Origin: Haliclona indistincta | Taxonomy: Eukaryota > Porifera > Demospongiae > Haplosclerida > Chalinidae | Direction of reading: 5' to 3' | Length of the DNA: 64,000 nucleotides | NCBI GenBank assembly: GCA_964017065.1 | Contig: OZ024791.1 | Location: 1,920,430-1,984,429, forward strand | Shown here: positions 32,259 through 43,224 of the stretch, one piece after another | Layout of the letters: the number at the start of each line of letters is the position of its first letter | How positions within the stretch are numbered: the stretch's first letter is position 1 | Program-made: the position numbers and the translations under genes | Notes under the pieces: generated by a model | What the model was told of the DNA's origin: nothing | What the model saw: the letters and a program-made list of their open reading frames with translations, nothing else | The model's database searches: none

Positions 32259-33317
32259 ATGTGTGCGTCACATATCACAATTTATCTCATGCCACTCTCT
32301 ACTGCAGGTGGCTCGTCTGCTCCTACACTCCTCCCTGGCCACCTTCTCCCACCTGTAGGATCCCTTGCTGGTGTCCCTCTTCTATCTATAGCAGCAGCAT
32401 CCCCAGTGGCTGTAACTGGGTCAGCCATGTCGGCCCCTCTCACCGCAGTGTCAAGCACCGCAAGTCTCCCATCGCTTGCCTCCATTCTGTCAGCCCCGAT
32501 ATCCTCGCTGTCCAGCCTGCCCACTACCTGTGCGACCCAACCTCTGGTGGTCTTGTCGGCGCTTACGCCAATACCAGGCAAGGTGGTGGAGAAAGTGCAG
32601 AAGGGGACCTATGTGGACTTTAAGGAGTTCTTCTACGATAACATCCTACTGGTACAAAGGCTGCAGGAATTAGGGCACACCGGCCCATCACTGCACTCAG
32701 CTGTATCCACCTCTCGCCTTCGTGACGTGCCCGACGCTCTCACGTGGGCATCATGTTTCCTTGCCTTTATGGCAACTAAAATTGACCATGCCGAAACGAG
32801 ACAGCTGGCAGCCTATGGGATGATTGTTCTCCAGTTGGTTCAGCAACACAGAGGGTCAGGGTGGAAACTCTATGACCGCCAGTTCCGTCAGCAGCACGCA
32901 GCGGGAGCTAAGGTTCTCTGGACCGAGATTAAACCTTCCCTGATGGCGGTAACGGTCCTCGGCAGTGGGTCGAGCCACCCCCAGTCTTACACTCTCTGTT
33001 TCTCGGCGGACCACGGAAAGGAGGATTGTGCCCTTGCCTCTCTTGAGGTGTCCAAGGCCCCAGCCCCACCCCCACCCCCAGCCAGTACCCGTCCGGGTCC
33101 AAGCCGCCAGCTCAGCAGGGTAGCTCCCTACAGGTCATCCGAGCACTGTCGGCGCTACAATCGTGACTGGTGTGGGAGTTCTAATTGCCGGTACGAGCAC
33201 TCTTGTTCAAACTGCCACAAGCCCGGGCACCCGGAGACGAACTGTCCTGAATGGCGAAGCGAGAAGGGAAAAGGTCGTCAGTCAGTGGACAAGCCCCCTA
33301 GCTCGACAAACAAATGA
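32259..33317 (+). CDS. Gag-like protein of a DIRS-type retrotransposon
   Basis: The frame ends in TGA at 33317. The ATG at 32259 is the first after the microsatellite, but another at about 32433 is possible. A Ser/Thr/Ala-rich start is followed by a helical core (TYVDFKEFFYDNILLVQRL) and a C-terminal cysteine-rich region with a CCHC knuckle (CSNCHKPGHPETNC) preceded by a CRRYNRDWCGSSNCRYEH cluster. This arrangement is typical of the first ORF of DIRS/Ngaro-like elements. It is followed by reverse transcriptase, RNase H and tyrosine recombinase remnants. Confidence 0.7.
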   Translation: MCASHITIYLMPLSTAGGSSAPTLLPGHLLPPVGSLAGVPLLSIAAASPVAVTGSAMSAPLTAVSSTASLPSLASILSAPISSLSSLPTTCATQPLVVLSALTPIPGKVVEKVQKGTYVDFKEFFYDNILLVQRLQELGHTGPSLHSAVSTSRLRDVPDALTWASCFLAFMATKIDHAETRQLAAYGMIVLQLVQQHRGSGWKLYDRQFRQQHAAGAKVLWTEIKPSLMAVTVLGSGSSHPQSYTLCFSADHGKEDCALASLEVSKAPAPPPPPASTRPGPSRQLSRVAPYRSSEHCRRYNRDWCGSSNCRYEHSCSNCHKPGHPETNCPEWRSEKGKGRQSVDKPPSSTNK

Positions 33318-33546
33318 CTGGAGTATTCACTTGTCTAGCCTCACTCAATGAGAGTACTCACTTGACTAGTCTGAACACTCCCAATACCCCCGTTTTCTCA
33401 TGTATATCAACTATCATATTCACCAATATATTCACCACATGTGCCACTGCAGTGGCTCCCAACTGTCAATAACCATCGCTGCTTGTTGTTAAATTTTGGT
33501 TAACTGCCAGTCAGTAACATTGTCTAGTTGACTTCAGTGGCGCCCA

Positions 33547-34792
33547 GTGCTGCTCGCTAGCTGCCCACGTATAATGTTACGGCATCGCCCCTCCAGTTAT
33601 GAGAAAAGTCGCTGCGAGGTGCCTGCAGGAGGTCTCTGCGGTGGGGTGATCCTAGCTGCCGCGAGCGGTGGTCTAATCCAACCAGTAGGCGTATGTTCCC
33701 TCCATGCAGGTGGTACCAACATCTCGCATAGTCGGTACAAGTATACGGATGACCTGTTGGCGTTGGAGCGTCACTCGCAGAGGGAAAAAGATTCGCTCAC
33801 TCACCAGCCCGCCGGAAACATTCCGATAAATGAATGGGAACCATTTCTGGCGAGACACCCCGATCAGGTTTTTGCTGCTTACCTTCGGCGTGGCTTCACA
33901 GAGGGGTTCCGTATTGGCTTTGATTGTACTACTAGGCTCAGAAAGGCCCCACAGAACTTCAGGTCCGTCCAAGCTAACCCCGCAACGGTAGAGCAATACA
34001 TCGAGGCAGAGTTAGCAGCAGGGCGGCTGGTAGAAAGCGCAGCACCCATGACCCGCAGAAACCCAATAGGCATCATTACGAAACCTCACCAGCCGGGTCG
34101 GTTCCGCCTGATTGTGGACCTCTCAGCACCACGCGGCGCTAGCCTGGTGTCAATGATGGAATCTCCACTGAACTATCTTCCCTGGTATACATCACAGTGG
34201 ATAAGGCAGCCAGATTGGTGGCTCACTGCGGTAAAGGCGCTCTAATGGCAAAAACCGATCTGCGCAGTGCCTATCGACACGTTCCAGTGCACCGAGACGA
34301 TCAGCGCCTACTGGGTTTCGAGTGGGATGGGCGCACATTCCGTGACACTGCTCTCCCTTTCGGGCTACGCTCAGCCCCCAAAATCTTCTCCGCTGTAGCC
34401 GACGGACTTGCATGGGCTCTCCAATGCGAGGGCGTAAACCTGTCAGTTCACTATTTGGTCGACTTCCTGTTTTGGTGTCCCCCAGATTCTCCCCAGTGCG
34501 CCATGGCGCTGGACACCTGCACCCGCTTAGGTTTCCCCATAGCAGCAGACAAGACGGTGGGGCCCACGACGGCACTGACATTCTTGGGCATTGAAATAGA
34601 TTCCGCCGCCCAAGTGCTGAGATTACCGAGGGAAAAACTATCACGTCTCCGCCATCTGGTCAACACATGGTCGTCCAAGCGGAACGCCTCAAAGCGCGAA
34701 TTGCAAGTGATCATTGGGCACCTGAGTCATGCAGCAGCAGTGGTTACTCCTGGGCGCCTGTTCCGAAGGAACCTAATTGAAGCCTCTAATAC
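33547..34792 (+). pseudogene. DIRS-type reverse transcriptase, frameshifted and catalytically broken
   Basis: The first part (residues after KDSLTHQPAG, including GRFRLIVDLSAP) and the second part (AKTDLRSAYRHVPVHRDDQ, LPFGLRSAPKIF) are in different frames, with the shift at about 34140-34155. The catalytic doublet that should read YLDD is YLVD at 34452-34463, an Asp-to-Val change. The frame is then broken by a MITE at 34793. The element cannot encode an active enzyme. Confidence 0.8.
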
Positions 34793-35334
34793 CGTGTTTA
34801 CACTGGCCTAGCACGGCGCGGCACGACACGACACGGCACAGCACGACATGGCCTGGCACGCGTTTACACTCTCAAGAGAAGGTGGGCCGTTTGATCTAAA
34901 AATGGGCAGTGCCAATAGTGGCGTAATGGCAGAGTGACGTTATTGTAGGCGGGTCGAGAAGTTCAAAATGGCGTCCGTAAGTGTTACTACACTTCAATCG
35001 TTCTTCGGAAAACTTTCACATGTCTACTGCCGTCCACTAGTTCATTTCAATGATCCTTTGCGATGGGAACAACAAACCATTCGTTTCTGACTCGTTGATA
35101 ATTAACACGAACCTGTCCCGGCCCGGAATGCCCGTTTACAGTGCACTGTTAAACTGGGCTGTGTCGTGTCGTGCCGTGCCGTGCCGTGCCGTGCTGGCCT
35201 AACTTCTGAAGCGGGTCAGGGCCAGCACGGCACGGCCCGGTTCGACACGCGTTTACATTACAAAATAAACCGTGCCGTGTCGTGCGGTACGTGCCGCGCC
35301 AGCCCACTTTTCTGGTCCAGTGTAAACACGGTAT
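34793..35334. mobile_element. MITE inserted in the reverse transcriptase, TIR ccgtgtttacactgg
   Basis: The terminal inverted repeats ccgtgtttacactgg and ccagtgtaaacacgg are flanked by TA on both sides. The inside carries tandem variants of cacggcacggcacgac near both ends, in inverted arrangement, and an AT-rich centre. It interrupts the reverse transcriptase/RNase H coding region. Confidence 0.8.
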
Positions 35335-35379
35335 AAGCGTCCCCGCTCCCCCCACCACCCAACACGCATAAACTTAAAG

Positions 35380-35991
35380 TGCAGGGCTGACCTCGCTTGG
35401 TGGAAAATCCTCTTTGACGAATGGAACGGTATTGCGCTATTCCCTCAGTTCCCAGCAGGCAACACCGTGGTTGCTGACGCATCGGGGTCATGGGGATGTG
35501 GCGCCTACTGTTCTGAAACCAGTTCCTGGTTCCAGATCCAATGGCCCAAGTCATGGGAGACGGTCAACATTGCTACCAAGGAACTCCTGCCGTTAGTGGC
35601 CGCTTCAGCATTGTGGGGTTCCTCATGGTCAGGCTCTCGCATAAAGTTTCTCTCAGATAATATGGCAGTGGTTCGCTGCTTGTCATCTTTCTCCGCTCAT
35701 GATCCAGACCTCACCCACCTGTTGCGTTGCCTCTTCCTGCTCAAGGCAAAGTTCCAGTTTGAGTTTTGTGCCCAACACATAGCAGGAGAACGCAACACTG
35801 CAACGGATGCGCTTTCGCGAAATAAATTACCTCTCTTTCATTCTCTTTGTTCCCAGCCACTGCCCCGACCAACGGAAATTCCAGGAGATCTTCGAACTCT
35901 ACTGCTAGACAGATCTCTAACCTGGACATCACCACGCTGGGAGGAGTTGTTCGGAAATTCTTTAAGAACGGTATCGCAAGCCGAACAGTGA
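35380..35991 (+). pseudogene. DIRS-type RNase H domain
   Basis: Continues the retrotransposon after the MITE. Motifs VVADASGSWGCGAY, NIATKELLPLV, LSDNMAVVRCL and HIAGERNTATDALSRN give the DEDD pattern of RNase H. It overlaps the start of the tyrosine recombinase frame. Confidence 0.75.
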
Positions 35992-36672
35992 GCTCCTACT
36001 CGTCCGGACAAAAAAGGTACCTAGATTTCTGCCAAGCGTACAACCTGTCACCTCTCCCTCTCTCCGAGACTTCTGCCTGTCTTTTCGCTGCCTTCTTGGC
36101 TCACCAAGGCTTAAAAGTCCAGACTGTCTCGGCATACTTGTCGGCTGTCCGACACCTACAAATTTCTGCAGGGGGGCTCCGCCCAAGAGAGCAGAGTTGC
36201 CTCGCCTCCAGTATGTACTGAGAGGAATTGCCTGCTCCCAGCCAGCGGCCGCAGCTCGCCGCCTTCCCATTACATCTGAGATCATGTCCCGTCTGCAGTC
36301 GTCATTCCCATCAGTTTTTCATTCCCCCTATGAAGCTAATTTGCTGTGGGCCGCATGCTGCCTGGGTTATTTCGGCTTCATGCGGCCCAATTCACTGCCC
36401 CTTCACCAGGAGCACAGCCTTCCATCACAGTAGCTGACGTCGCAGTTGACTCTCACGATGCCCCATTAGTCGTCAAGGTATTCTTGCGGCGTGCAAAGAC
36501 AGATCCCTTTGGTAATGGCGTCAACATTTACCTTGGCAGGACAGGATCATACCTCTGCCCAGTGTTAGCAGTTCTGAGCTTTCTAGCACTTCGCAGCAGC
36601 CAAGATGGCCCACTCTTAGTCCATGAGGACGGCTCGCCGCTGACCAGAGATCTGCTAATCTTAAACCTTCAG
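35847..36672 (+). pseudogene. Tyrosine recombinase of the DIRS-type element, frameshifted and truncated
   Basis: The core-binding domain (ASRTVSSYSSGQKRYLDFC and AFLAHQGLKVQTVSAYLSAV) is followed after a frameshift near 36175 by ELPRLQYVLRGIACS and the catalytic domain start with the first arginine (YFGFMR). After another shift near 36380 comes the lysine motif LRRAKTDPFGNG. The HxxR and tyrosine part is missing because homology ends near 36672. A tyrosine recombinase instead of a DDE integrase is the hallmark of DIRS elements. Confidence 0.75.
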
Positions 36673-36831
36673 GTAGGGATTCTAGTAGAGATGTTGCTTT
36701 GTCATGAAGTGCAGCTCTTTTAGAAGACTTTAGGTCAGATTTGATTGCTTGCTGTGCATGAAAAACATCAGCTGAATAAAGACAATTTTGCACTAGCAAG
36801 AGATCAATTAGGGGATCTCTTGCTAGTTGAG

Positions 36832-37550
36832 TTGTTCTTCGAAGACTCCAGACGCTCTCCATACGACGATACTCTACTTCTAGAATTCGTGTGGTTGGTC
36901 ACGTGCGTATTGCGTAATCACAATAATGGCGTCTAACACTTAGCTGAAAAGTGTTCGTGATCGTGAACTTGTCAAATTTATATCGACGTTTCGCTAAAAA
37001 CTAAGTTCAAAAGGCACCTGCCAGAAGAATTTCACGACTGTTCGTGGGTGTTTTGGTCTCGGCACTGCTCGCGTAAAGGCGCTAGGCGCGCTGAAGAAAG
37101 AAGAAAGAAAGAAAGAAAGAAAGGAAGGAAGGAAGGAAGGAAGGAAGGAAGGAAGGAAGGAAGGAAGGAAGGAAGGAAGGAAGGAAGGAAGGAAGGAAGG
37201 AAGGAAGGAAGGAAGGAAGGAAGGAAGGAAGGAAGGAAGGAAGGAAGGAAGGAAGGAAGGAAGGAAGGAAGGAAGGAAGGAAGGAAGAAAGAAAGAAAGA
37301 AAGAAGAAGACGAAGATGACGAATCACGATTTTCACCGTTTCCAGGTTCGTCACTTTATTGACCATTTCGAGCAATCTCCTTGCTGCTGTAAGATGGGGC
37401 AACGCCGGAAAGCAGATCTAAGTGTCTTTGGACGAATAAAATTCATCACCAGGCGTAATATCAGCGTTTGAACGCTAATACATTGTATGCAGCCGCCATT
37501 TTGTTTTCTTGGCCATCCCTACATAGGGAGGCACTACCGTGCCTCCCTAA
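36832..37550 (+). mobile_element. Helitron-like element, copy 2, with expanded GGAA microsatellite
   Basis: Same order of blocks as 8933-9516 and the same 3' hairpin and CTAA end at 37547-37550. The microsatellite at about 37096-37310, only about 45 bp in copy 1, has expanded to about 210 bp, mainly (GGAA)n. The flank resumes at 37551 with tggctcgagcacccaccc, the same sequence found uninterrupted at 17046, so the insertion site is known. Confidence 0.55.
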
Positions 37551-37991
37551 TGGCTCGAGCACCCACCCGCATCCTCCTTAGAAACAATTTGCTATGCAAA
37601 CAGTTGGCAATTCGAAACTGTCAAAAATCACATGTCTATGTGTCTCAGTGCTCTTAGCCTTTAATGCCATGCACTATGTAATATGTTGCCTGCATGCTGC
37701 CGGCCCAGAAGCAGATCTATAGGAATAGCAAAAGAAATACCCCCAGAACTATATGCTAGTCCTTTGGTCTTATTGTTGATCTGAACGCCACTGACCGTAA
37801 ACAGTTGTTGTGTTTGACTACAGGGGTATGCATGGCATGGGTGCACAATGGCATGCCAACATAGAAGTTAGATAACTATTAACCTCTTAGTCGCTTGTGA
37901 CTATGAGTCCATAGACGGTGTGAATTTGGTCATAGCCACAAGCGGCACTTGAGACAAAGGTGATTATGACTGCGCAAATGACTCGTAGTAC
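37551..37991. repeat. Duplicated upstream region of gene A, copy 3 (first part)
   Basis: Matches 17046-17500 with small indels, up to cgtagtac at 37991. An insertion of about 900 bp follows before the match resumes near 38896. Confidence 0.85.
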
Positions 37992-38895
37992 ATAATAGTT
38001 AGATACCGAGTCGAGGGTCATACGGGATTTATAAACCCGACGCGGTTGTTGTGACGACCGAGCGTAGCGAGGTCGTTACTTACCGCGGAGGGTTTATAAA
38101 TCCCGTATGACCCGCGGACGAGGTATCTAAGTTATTTATAGCATAGCAACAGTACTTTTCGACGCAAAAGCTACGCTGGAGCGCTCTCTTGCTGACTTGA
38201 GTGTCCAGAGCTGCTGCGTTTTTGTCCAAGATGACGACGTTTTTGACCCAACTACTCAACAAGTTACGGCTAGTCTTCCAACAGCAATAGTTTATATCCC
38301 AGCTACTACGTACCACCACCATCGCGCACGGCTCGCTCTCACCTCTCTGTGACTTCCATAGCCGGATACTAGCCCAGCCTTTGCGAGCTCCACCCTTTCA
38401 TCTACTACCGCTGACCTCCGCCTTGACACCACCCACCAGCTTTTCCAGAATGCCTCTTCGCCACTAAATAACTCCAATTTACTCTCTCAACTACTACTGT
38501 TCCAGTATTTCCATCACCACTAACCAGCTCCTCCCTCACTGCCTCTTCGACACTATCCAGCTCTGTTACAGCACTATCTACCTACTCTGCACACCCTACT
38601 AGCTCCTACCATCAGCAGCAGCAGGCTTCTAGCTCTAGGTTCACTGTACCTAAAACATATCAGCAAATCTCCACAGTCATCATTCACCTGCTTTCTGTGT
38701 TGTATTCCGACTTTGTTTACACAGCAGTTATTATGAATAGTATTATCAATCGTGAATTCCATTAATAACACAATGACTTGTAGCCAGGTCATATGAAAAC
38801 CCGCGGGTCATATGAAAACCCGCGGGTCATATATGAGAAATAAAACCCGGCAACTGGGCAATCTGATTGGTCAAACACTCGTAGCTATGCTATAA
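37992..38895. mobile_element. Insertion of about 0.9 kb in the duplicated upstream region
   Basis: Absent from copy 1, where tagtacgtggcatgatag is continuous. The left part carries a hairpin with arms gggtcatacgggattt and aaatcccgtatgaccc (38025-38120). The right part has direct repeats of ggtcatatgaaaacccgcg (38787-38830). The middle is a pyrimidine-rich stretch without coding character. Class unknown. Confidence 0.6.
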
Positions 38896-39560
38896 GTGGC
38901 ATGATAGCAGGTGTTTGATATGGTCAAGGAAGCAATGCTTGTATGAGCAAAAATGCATTGTCACAGTCGATCAGTGCACGGCATAAAATGAATGTTCAAC
39001 TGCATCTGTATGAACTTTTAGTTCATAAACGATCTTATGAGCAATTAGTTCGTGAGGTTGCACGAACATGCATGCTCTTTCCTGCCCTTGGTTTTTTTCA
39101 CTGGTTGAATGGAGATGCAATCAAGCTAAAAATAATTTTCTACAAGCATTGACGTCTTGCCAGCTAATCTCAGAGAGTACAGTTCACATATTCCATCACA
39201 TTTGCTTGGTTTGGGACTTGCCTGTCATTCTTCCTGTTGAGATCTATTCAGGGGCAAAATATCTTCTAAAGGAAGCCGGATCAGTTCTTGGCGATTTGCC
39301 TTTTTTGAAGCTGGCCTCCACATCTGTCTCAGCTGTATTTCTCTATCATAACTATTAACTTACAATCATTATTATTGTTTACATTGACAGTGCTCTGTAT
39401 AATTATTATATTATACAATGTCCCAACAGAAGGTGACCTTACAGGAGTCTTGCAGCCTGAAAACTATGACAAAATTCCTTTCTCATGTGATGCTAGTATT
39501 CATGGACAATGAATTCCTTTGTTATCAAGCGAGAACAGCATTTATTGAGTGATAAATTTC
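38896..39560. repeat. Duplicated upstream region of gene A, copy 3 (second part)
   Basis: Matches 17497-18130 and 27430-28030. It precedes the truncated A3 pseudogene. Confidence 0.85.
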
Positions 39561-39589
39561 TATGGTGGTCGCTTGGTTTCGAGTGATGG

Positions 39590-39725
39590 ATGGAATTTTC
39601 GCGCTGAATAAAATTATAACGCTATGACGAGGATTCATTCGTGAACCCTGTCCAACAGTAGGCAATCCCCAGTCACCTCGTCATAGCGCGTTTTTCTCAT
39701 TATATTCAGCCAACATTCCATTGCC
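39590..39725. mobile_element. Palindromic MITE, copy upstream of A3
   Basis: Arms gctatgacgagg and cctcgtcatagcgcg, as at 18859-19006. The match to the A upstream region ends shortly after, at gtgaaaccaagtat. The A3 promoter and start are replaced by the sequence from about 39750 to 41275. Confidence 0.7.
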
Positions 39726-39766
39726 TCCGTCGTGAAACCAAGTATTACTAGTGAATGTAAAACATT

Positions 39767-40412
39767 GTTTGGGGCGAGCCTGAGCGAGAAATGGAATGCT
39801 ATAACACGTGAGTAATGAAGATTTCGATGTGCGAAGAGATGAAAGCAGCTAAGATTGTGGTGGATGATGGGAGTGGGTATTTGACAACTCTTTCAGTTTT
39901 TGAACCAATGCTTTCTAGGATCGTAAAGAATGCGAACATGTGTTCATGTAATAAAATTTTGCTATTAATCAGTTCATGTATTCACATCTTCCTCATTATG
40001 ATGATAATAGTCATGTGTTAGGGCTGTAGTGTTGACAATCTGATATCTTCCATTTGGCGGTCATGTAGTCGCTGAATGTTGGCTAAACAACTGAGTCGTT
40101 GATAAGGGAAAGGAGGACTAAACAGAAGATCAGATAGTTTTCGGACTCTTGAAGATGCAACAAAGGTTAGTCCGCAGGAAAACTCTTTTTGCCAACACCA
40201 ATTACGACCTTGTGCTCGAAGTCTTCCAGCCACTAATCCGTCGGTTTCCAGCTCTTGCGCATGAACACGCTCTGCATCGCACCGCGTGTGCAATACCAAA
40301 GTATCGCTGGAAAGCTCCACCTCTTTGTCGGTCGCCCGGCCGTACGTACGTCGGTCGGTCGTACCTTCCGGTCGAGCTGTTCTCACAACCATGGACCTCG
40401 CTCAGGCTCGCC
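39767..40412. mobile_element. Element bounded by inverted ggggcgagcctgagcgag repeats
   Basis: The left end, ggggcgagcctgagcgag, and right end, ctcgctcaggctcgcccc, are inverted. A further end of the same type begins at 40441, so a second, incomplete copy may abut it. Similar ends bound 11997-12790. Confidence 0.6.
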
Positions 40413-40539
40413 CCAATAACTAGTGAAATGCAGGACATTTGTGGGGCGAGCCTGAGAGAGTAGTGTTGGTAGCCATAAGTAGGTATTTAGCCGAGGAGGT
40501 GCATGCGTGCTGCACTGATTGTGCCGCAGTCGAGTGAAG

Positions 40540-40890
40540 GCTCATCTGCTGCAGCCTGTCCTCTCTCTGTTCTTCAGTCTCTGCACCACGTCGTTCATGC
40601 TGCATCTCTCTCATTTGCTGCAGCCTGTCCTCTCTCTGTTCTTTGGTCTCTTCACTACGTCGCTCATGCTCCTTCTCTCTTCATTCAGTGCTGTAGCCTA
40701 ACGTTCTTCAGTCTCTCAGTGCATCACATCGCTCAATAAATTCATGCTCCTTCTCTCTGGTCTAACCTCTCTCTGTTCTTCAGTCTCTCTGACATCACGT
40801 CGCTCATGCTGCTTCTCCCTAGCCTAACCTCTCCAAGTTTGTTCTTTAGTCTCTGCATCGCGCTCATGCTCCTTCTCTTCGCGCGCGCTT
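40540..40890 (-). repeat. Degenerate tandem repeat, about 70-bp unit
   Basis: Repeats of ctctctgttcttcagtctct and cgtcgctcatgctgc. On the - strand the units read as a charged coiled-coil-like repeat (ETEEQREDRLQQM, REMQHERR). Such repeats occur upstream of helicase domains in some transposons, but the array is too broken to call a gene. Confidence 0.55.
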
Positions 40891-40972
40891 GCTCAGTCTC
40901 AGTTGAGCAAAATTGAAACATCCGGTGAATTACAACGCGCGGGCGTTTTACGGAATGACGTAAGCTTACGCA

Positions 40973-41273
40973 TAGATAGATAGATAGATAGATAGATGGA
41001 TAGATGGATAGATGGATAGATGGATAGATGGATAGATGGATAGATGGATAGATGGATAGATGGATAGATGGATAGATGGATAGATGGATAGATGGATAGA
41101 TGGATAGATGGATAGATGGATAGATGGATAGATGGATAGATGGATAGATGGATAGATGGATAGATGGATAGATGGATAGATGGATAGATGGATAGATGGA
41201 TAGATGGATAGATGGATAGATGGATAGATGGATAGATGGATAGATGGATAGATGGATAGATAGATAGATAGAT
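40973..41273. repeat. TAGATGGA microsatellite
   Basis: About 36 uninterrupted 8-bp units of tagatgga, with short gata runs at both ends. It lies exactly at the point where the A3 coding sequence starts in mid-kinase. Confidence 0.97.
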
Positions 41274-41278
41274 ATACA

Positions 41279-42982
41279 TCGCACAACTGTATGGACTATA
41301 CTTTGTGTCCCATACTGCCCTTCCTGTACTAGTTACGGAGCGCCTGCAGATCCCTTTGGAAAACTACCTGCAGACGAGATCGTCAGACGACGGCGTAGAC
41401 AAGCTGCACATTTTGAACAACGTGGCTTCTGCAATATTGTATCTCCACAGTCAACAACCATCAATAGTGCACGGTCATCTCACGTCCCACAACGTTCTTG
41501 TCATGGAGATTAACTCCAAGGTGACAGCCAAGATCACCGACACTGGACTCCCCGCCCTGTTACAAGTCACTCCCCAGGACTATGCTCAAAGATGCCCAAG
41601 TGCTCGCGTGTACCTGCCACCAGAAGCATTAGCCGGAGATGTTTGTCTTTTTCCTGCTTCAGACGTGTTTGCATTTGGAGTTCTGTTGGTACGTGTGCTT
41701 TTGCACCGTATACAACTCCCTGAAACAACTCCTGTTTTCGAACTCAACTCTGGCAAAATGGTGCTTGCTGCCGAAGCACAAGAATCTTCTTACATTGTTT
41801 CCTTATTATCAAACCATCCTCAGTATTCTCTGTTGCAGAAGTGCCTTTCCAAGTCATTGAATCTACGTCCTGAAGCATCTGAATTGCAAGAGGCACTTCA
41901 AATTGAGCAGGTTAGGCAATAGCTATACTATGCTTATAGCTGTATACATGTCTTTGTGATACAGTGTACTTCAAAGCTGAAGACATGGCATATGGAAACA
42001 ACAGAAGAGGCCAAAGAATGGATTGATGAGATCAACTCTCTCTCCATCATGGTCACCGGGTGAACAGGTTCTGGCAAAACATCGCTAGTCAATGGGCTTG
42101 TTGGAGAGAAGGTTGGAATTGAAGGGAAAGAACTGACTCCAGAAACCAGGAATGTGATGACTGTTAAAAAAGAACTGAATGGAGTATTGGTCACAATTTG
42201 GGATACACCAGGCTTGCAAGATGGTACTTCGCATGAGCAAGAATACCTTCATGACATGAAGACAAAGTGCAAAGGAGCTGACCTTAATATCTATTGCATC
42301 AGCATAGCAAGCGTGCGTTTTGACGAATCAGATCTAAGAGCCATTCAACTCTTCACAAGTACATTTGGTGTCTCATTCTGGAACAGAACAGTATTTGTTC
42401 TCACTTTTGCTAACCAAGCCATACTTAACTGTCCAGTGGGAATCGATGTTGGTACGTGGATTGATTCCAAAGTTGAAGAGTGGAAGAAGGTGTTTCTAGT
42501 TGAGCTTAGTCAGTAAGCATGGTGTGCCTGAGATAGTAAAAAGAAGAATGGTTTTCATCCCAGCTGACTATCACAGCCCGACAAAATATGCTCGAAATCC
42601 TTGGCAGCTACCTGGTATCGATAATTGGTTCCACAACTTTTGGTATGCATGTGCTTCACAGATGAATCGTGAACATCTTCCAGCCCTAATTAAGATCAAC
42701 AAGCATCGTTTTAAGAAAGAAGAGGACATTACTGAAGATGACCTTCAAAATGAGTCTATCGAAATCAGCCTATACCAGCATATTCACTAGCAGGCAGTGT
42801 TATTGGTGCTGTAGTTGGAGGCCTTGTTGGCTACTTATGCCCTTCTTATGGTGTCATCGGAGGTGTAAAACTTGGAGCAAAGTATGGTGCATCTCTTGTT
42901 GATATACTTATGGAAATGAAGCAATACGCACTCAAGGCTAAAAAAGCATGCTAGGCAGGCTCTCGAGGAGTTTGCACAGTGA
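41279..42982 (+). pseudogene. A3: 5'-truncated and mutated copy of gene A
   Basis: Homology to A begins at the codons for HNIAQLYG-like text in mid-kinase, directly after the microsatellite. The kinase part is open to the splice donor (41911) and the acceptor is kept (41964). In the GTPase exon, the P-loop arginine codon CGA is TGA (42061-42063), a 4-bp insertion lies near 42510, one base is lost near 42764 and one gained near 42944. The gene is therefore dead at both ends, although most of the sequence is still nearly identical to A. Confidence 0.92.
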
Positions 42983-43224
42983 CAATTAAATGTGTGGTTG
43001 TAATAGCTGATAATAATAGCTTATTATTGTGGCGTTAGGTTACATTAATAAGTGTTAACTAATGCATTATAGTCCCACTGTTACTAACTCAGTGAGTGAG
43101 TTTAAAAGGACTAGTATCTTACTCATTTGTATTATTCGATTTTATTCTATTCTATTCTTCTATTGCTGCCTTTCTAATAAAGTCTTTCTAACTATCGAAC
43201 CCCTGAACGCTACAATTATTGGGT

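Noticed and set aside
31990..32358. Overlapping Ser/Leu/Pro-repeat and Glu/Arg-repeat open frames
   Set aside because: They are translations of the (TC)n and (CCCT)n microsatellite in several frames on both strands.
34792..35340. Intron in the retrotransposon reverse transcriptase
   Set aside because: The borders are inverted repeats with TA on both sides, not splice sites.
36521..36862. - strand frame antisense to the recombinase
   Set aside because: It spans the broken end of the retrotransposon and the sequence after it; no motif was recognised.
37048..37402. Lys/Glu/Gly and Ser/Phe/Leu/Pro repeat proteins
   Set aside because: Translations of the GGAA microsatellite, not genes.
40742..41284. 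Long Tyr/Pro/Ser/Ile/His/Leu repeat frames
   Set aside because: Three-frame translations of the TAGATGGA microsatellite.
30564..42982. A2 and A3 as one gene split by the retrotransposon
   Set aside because: The kinase region is present in both pieces, and A3 has its own copy of the upstream block, so they are separate duplicates.
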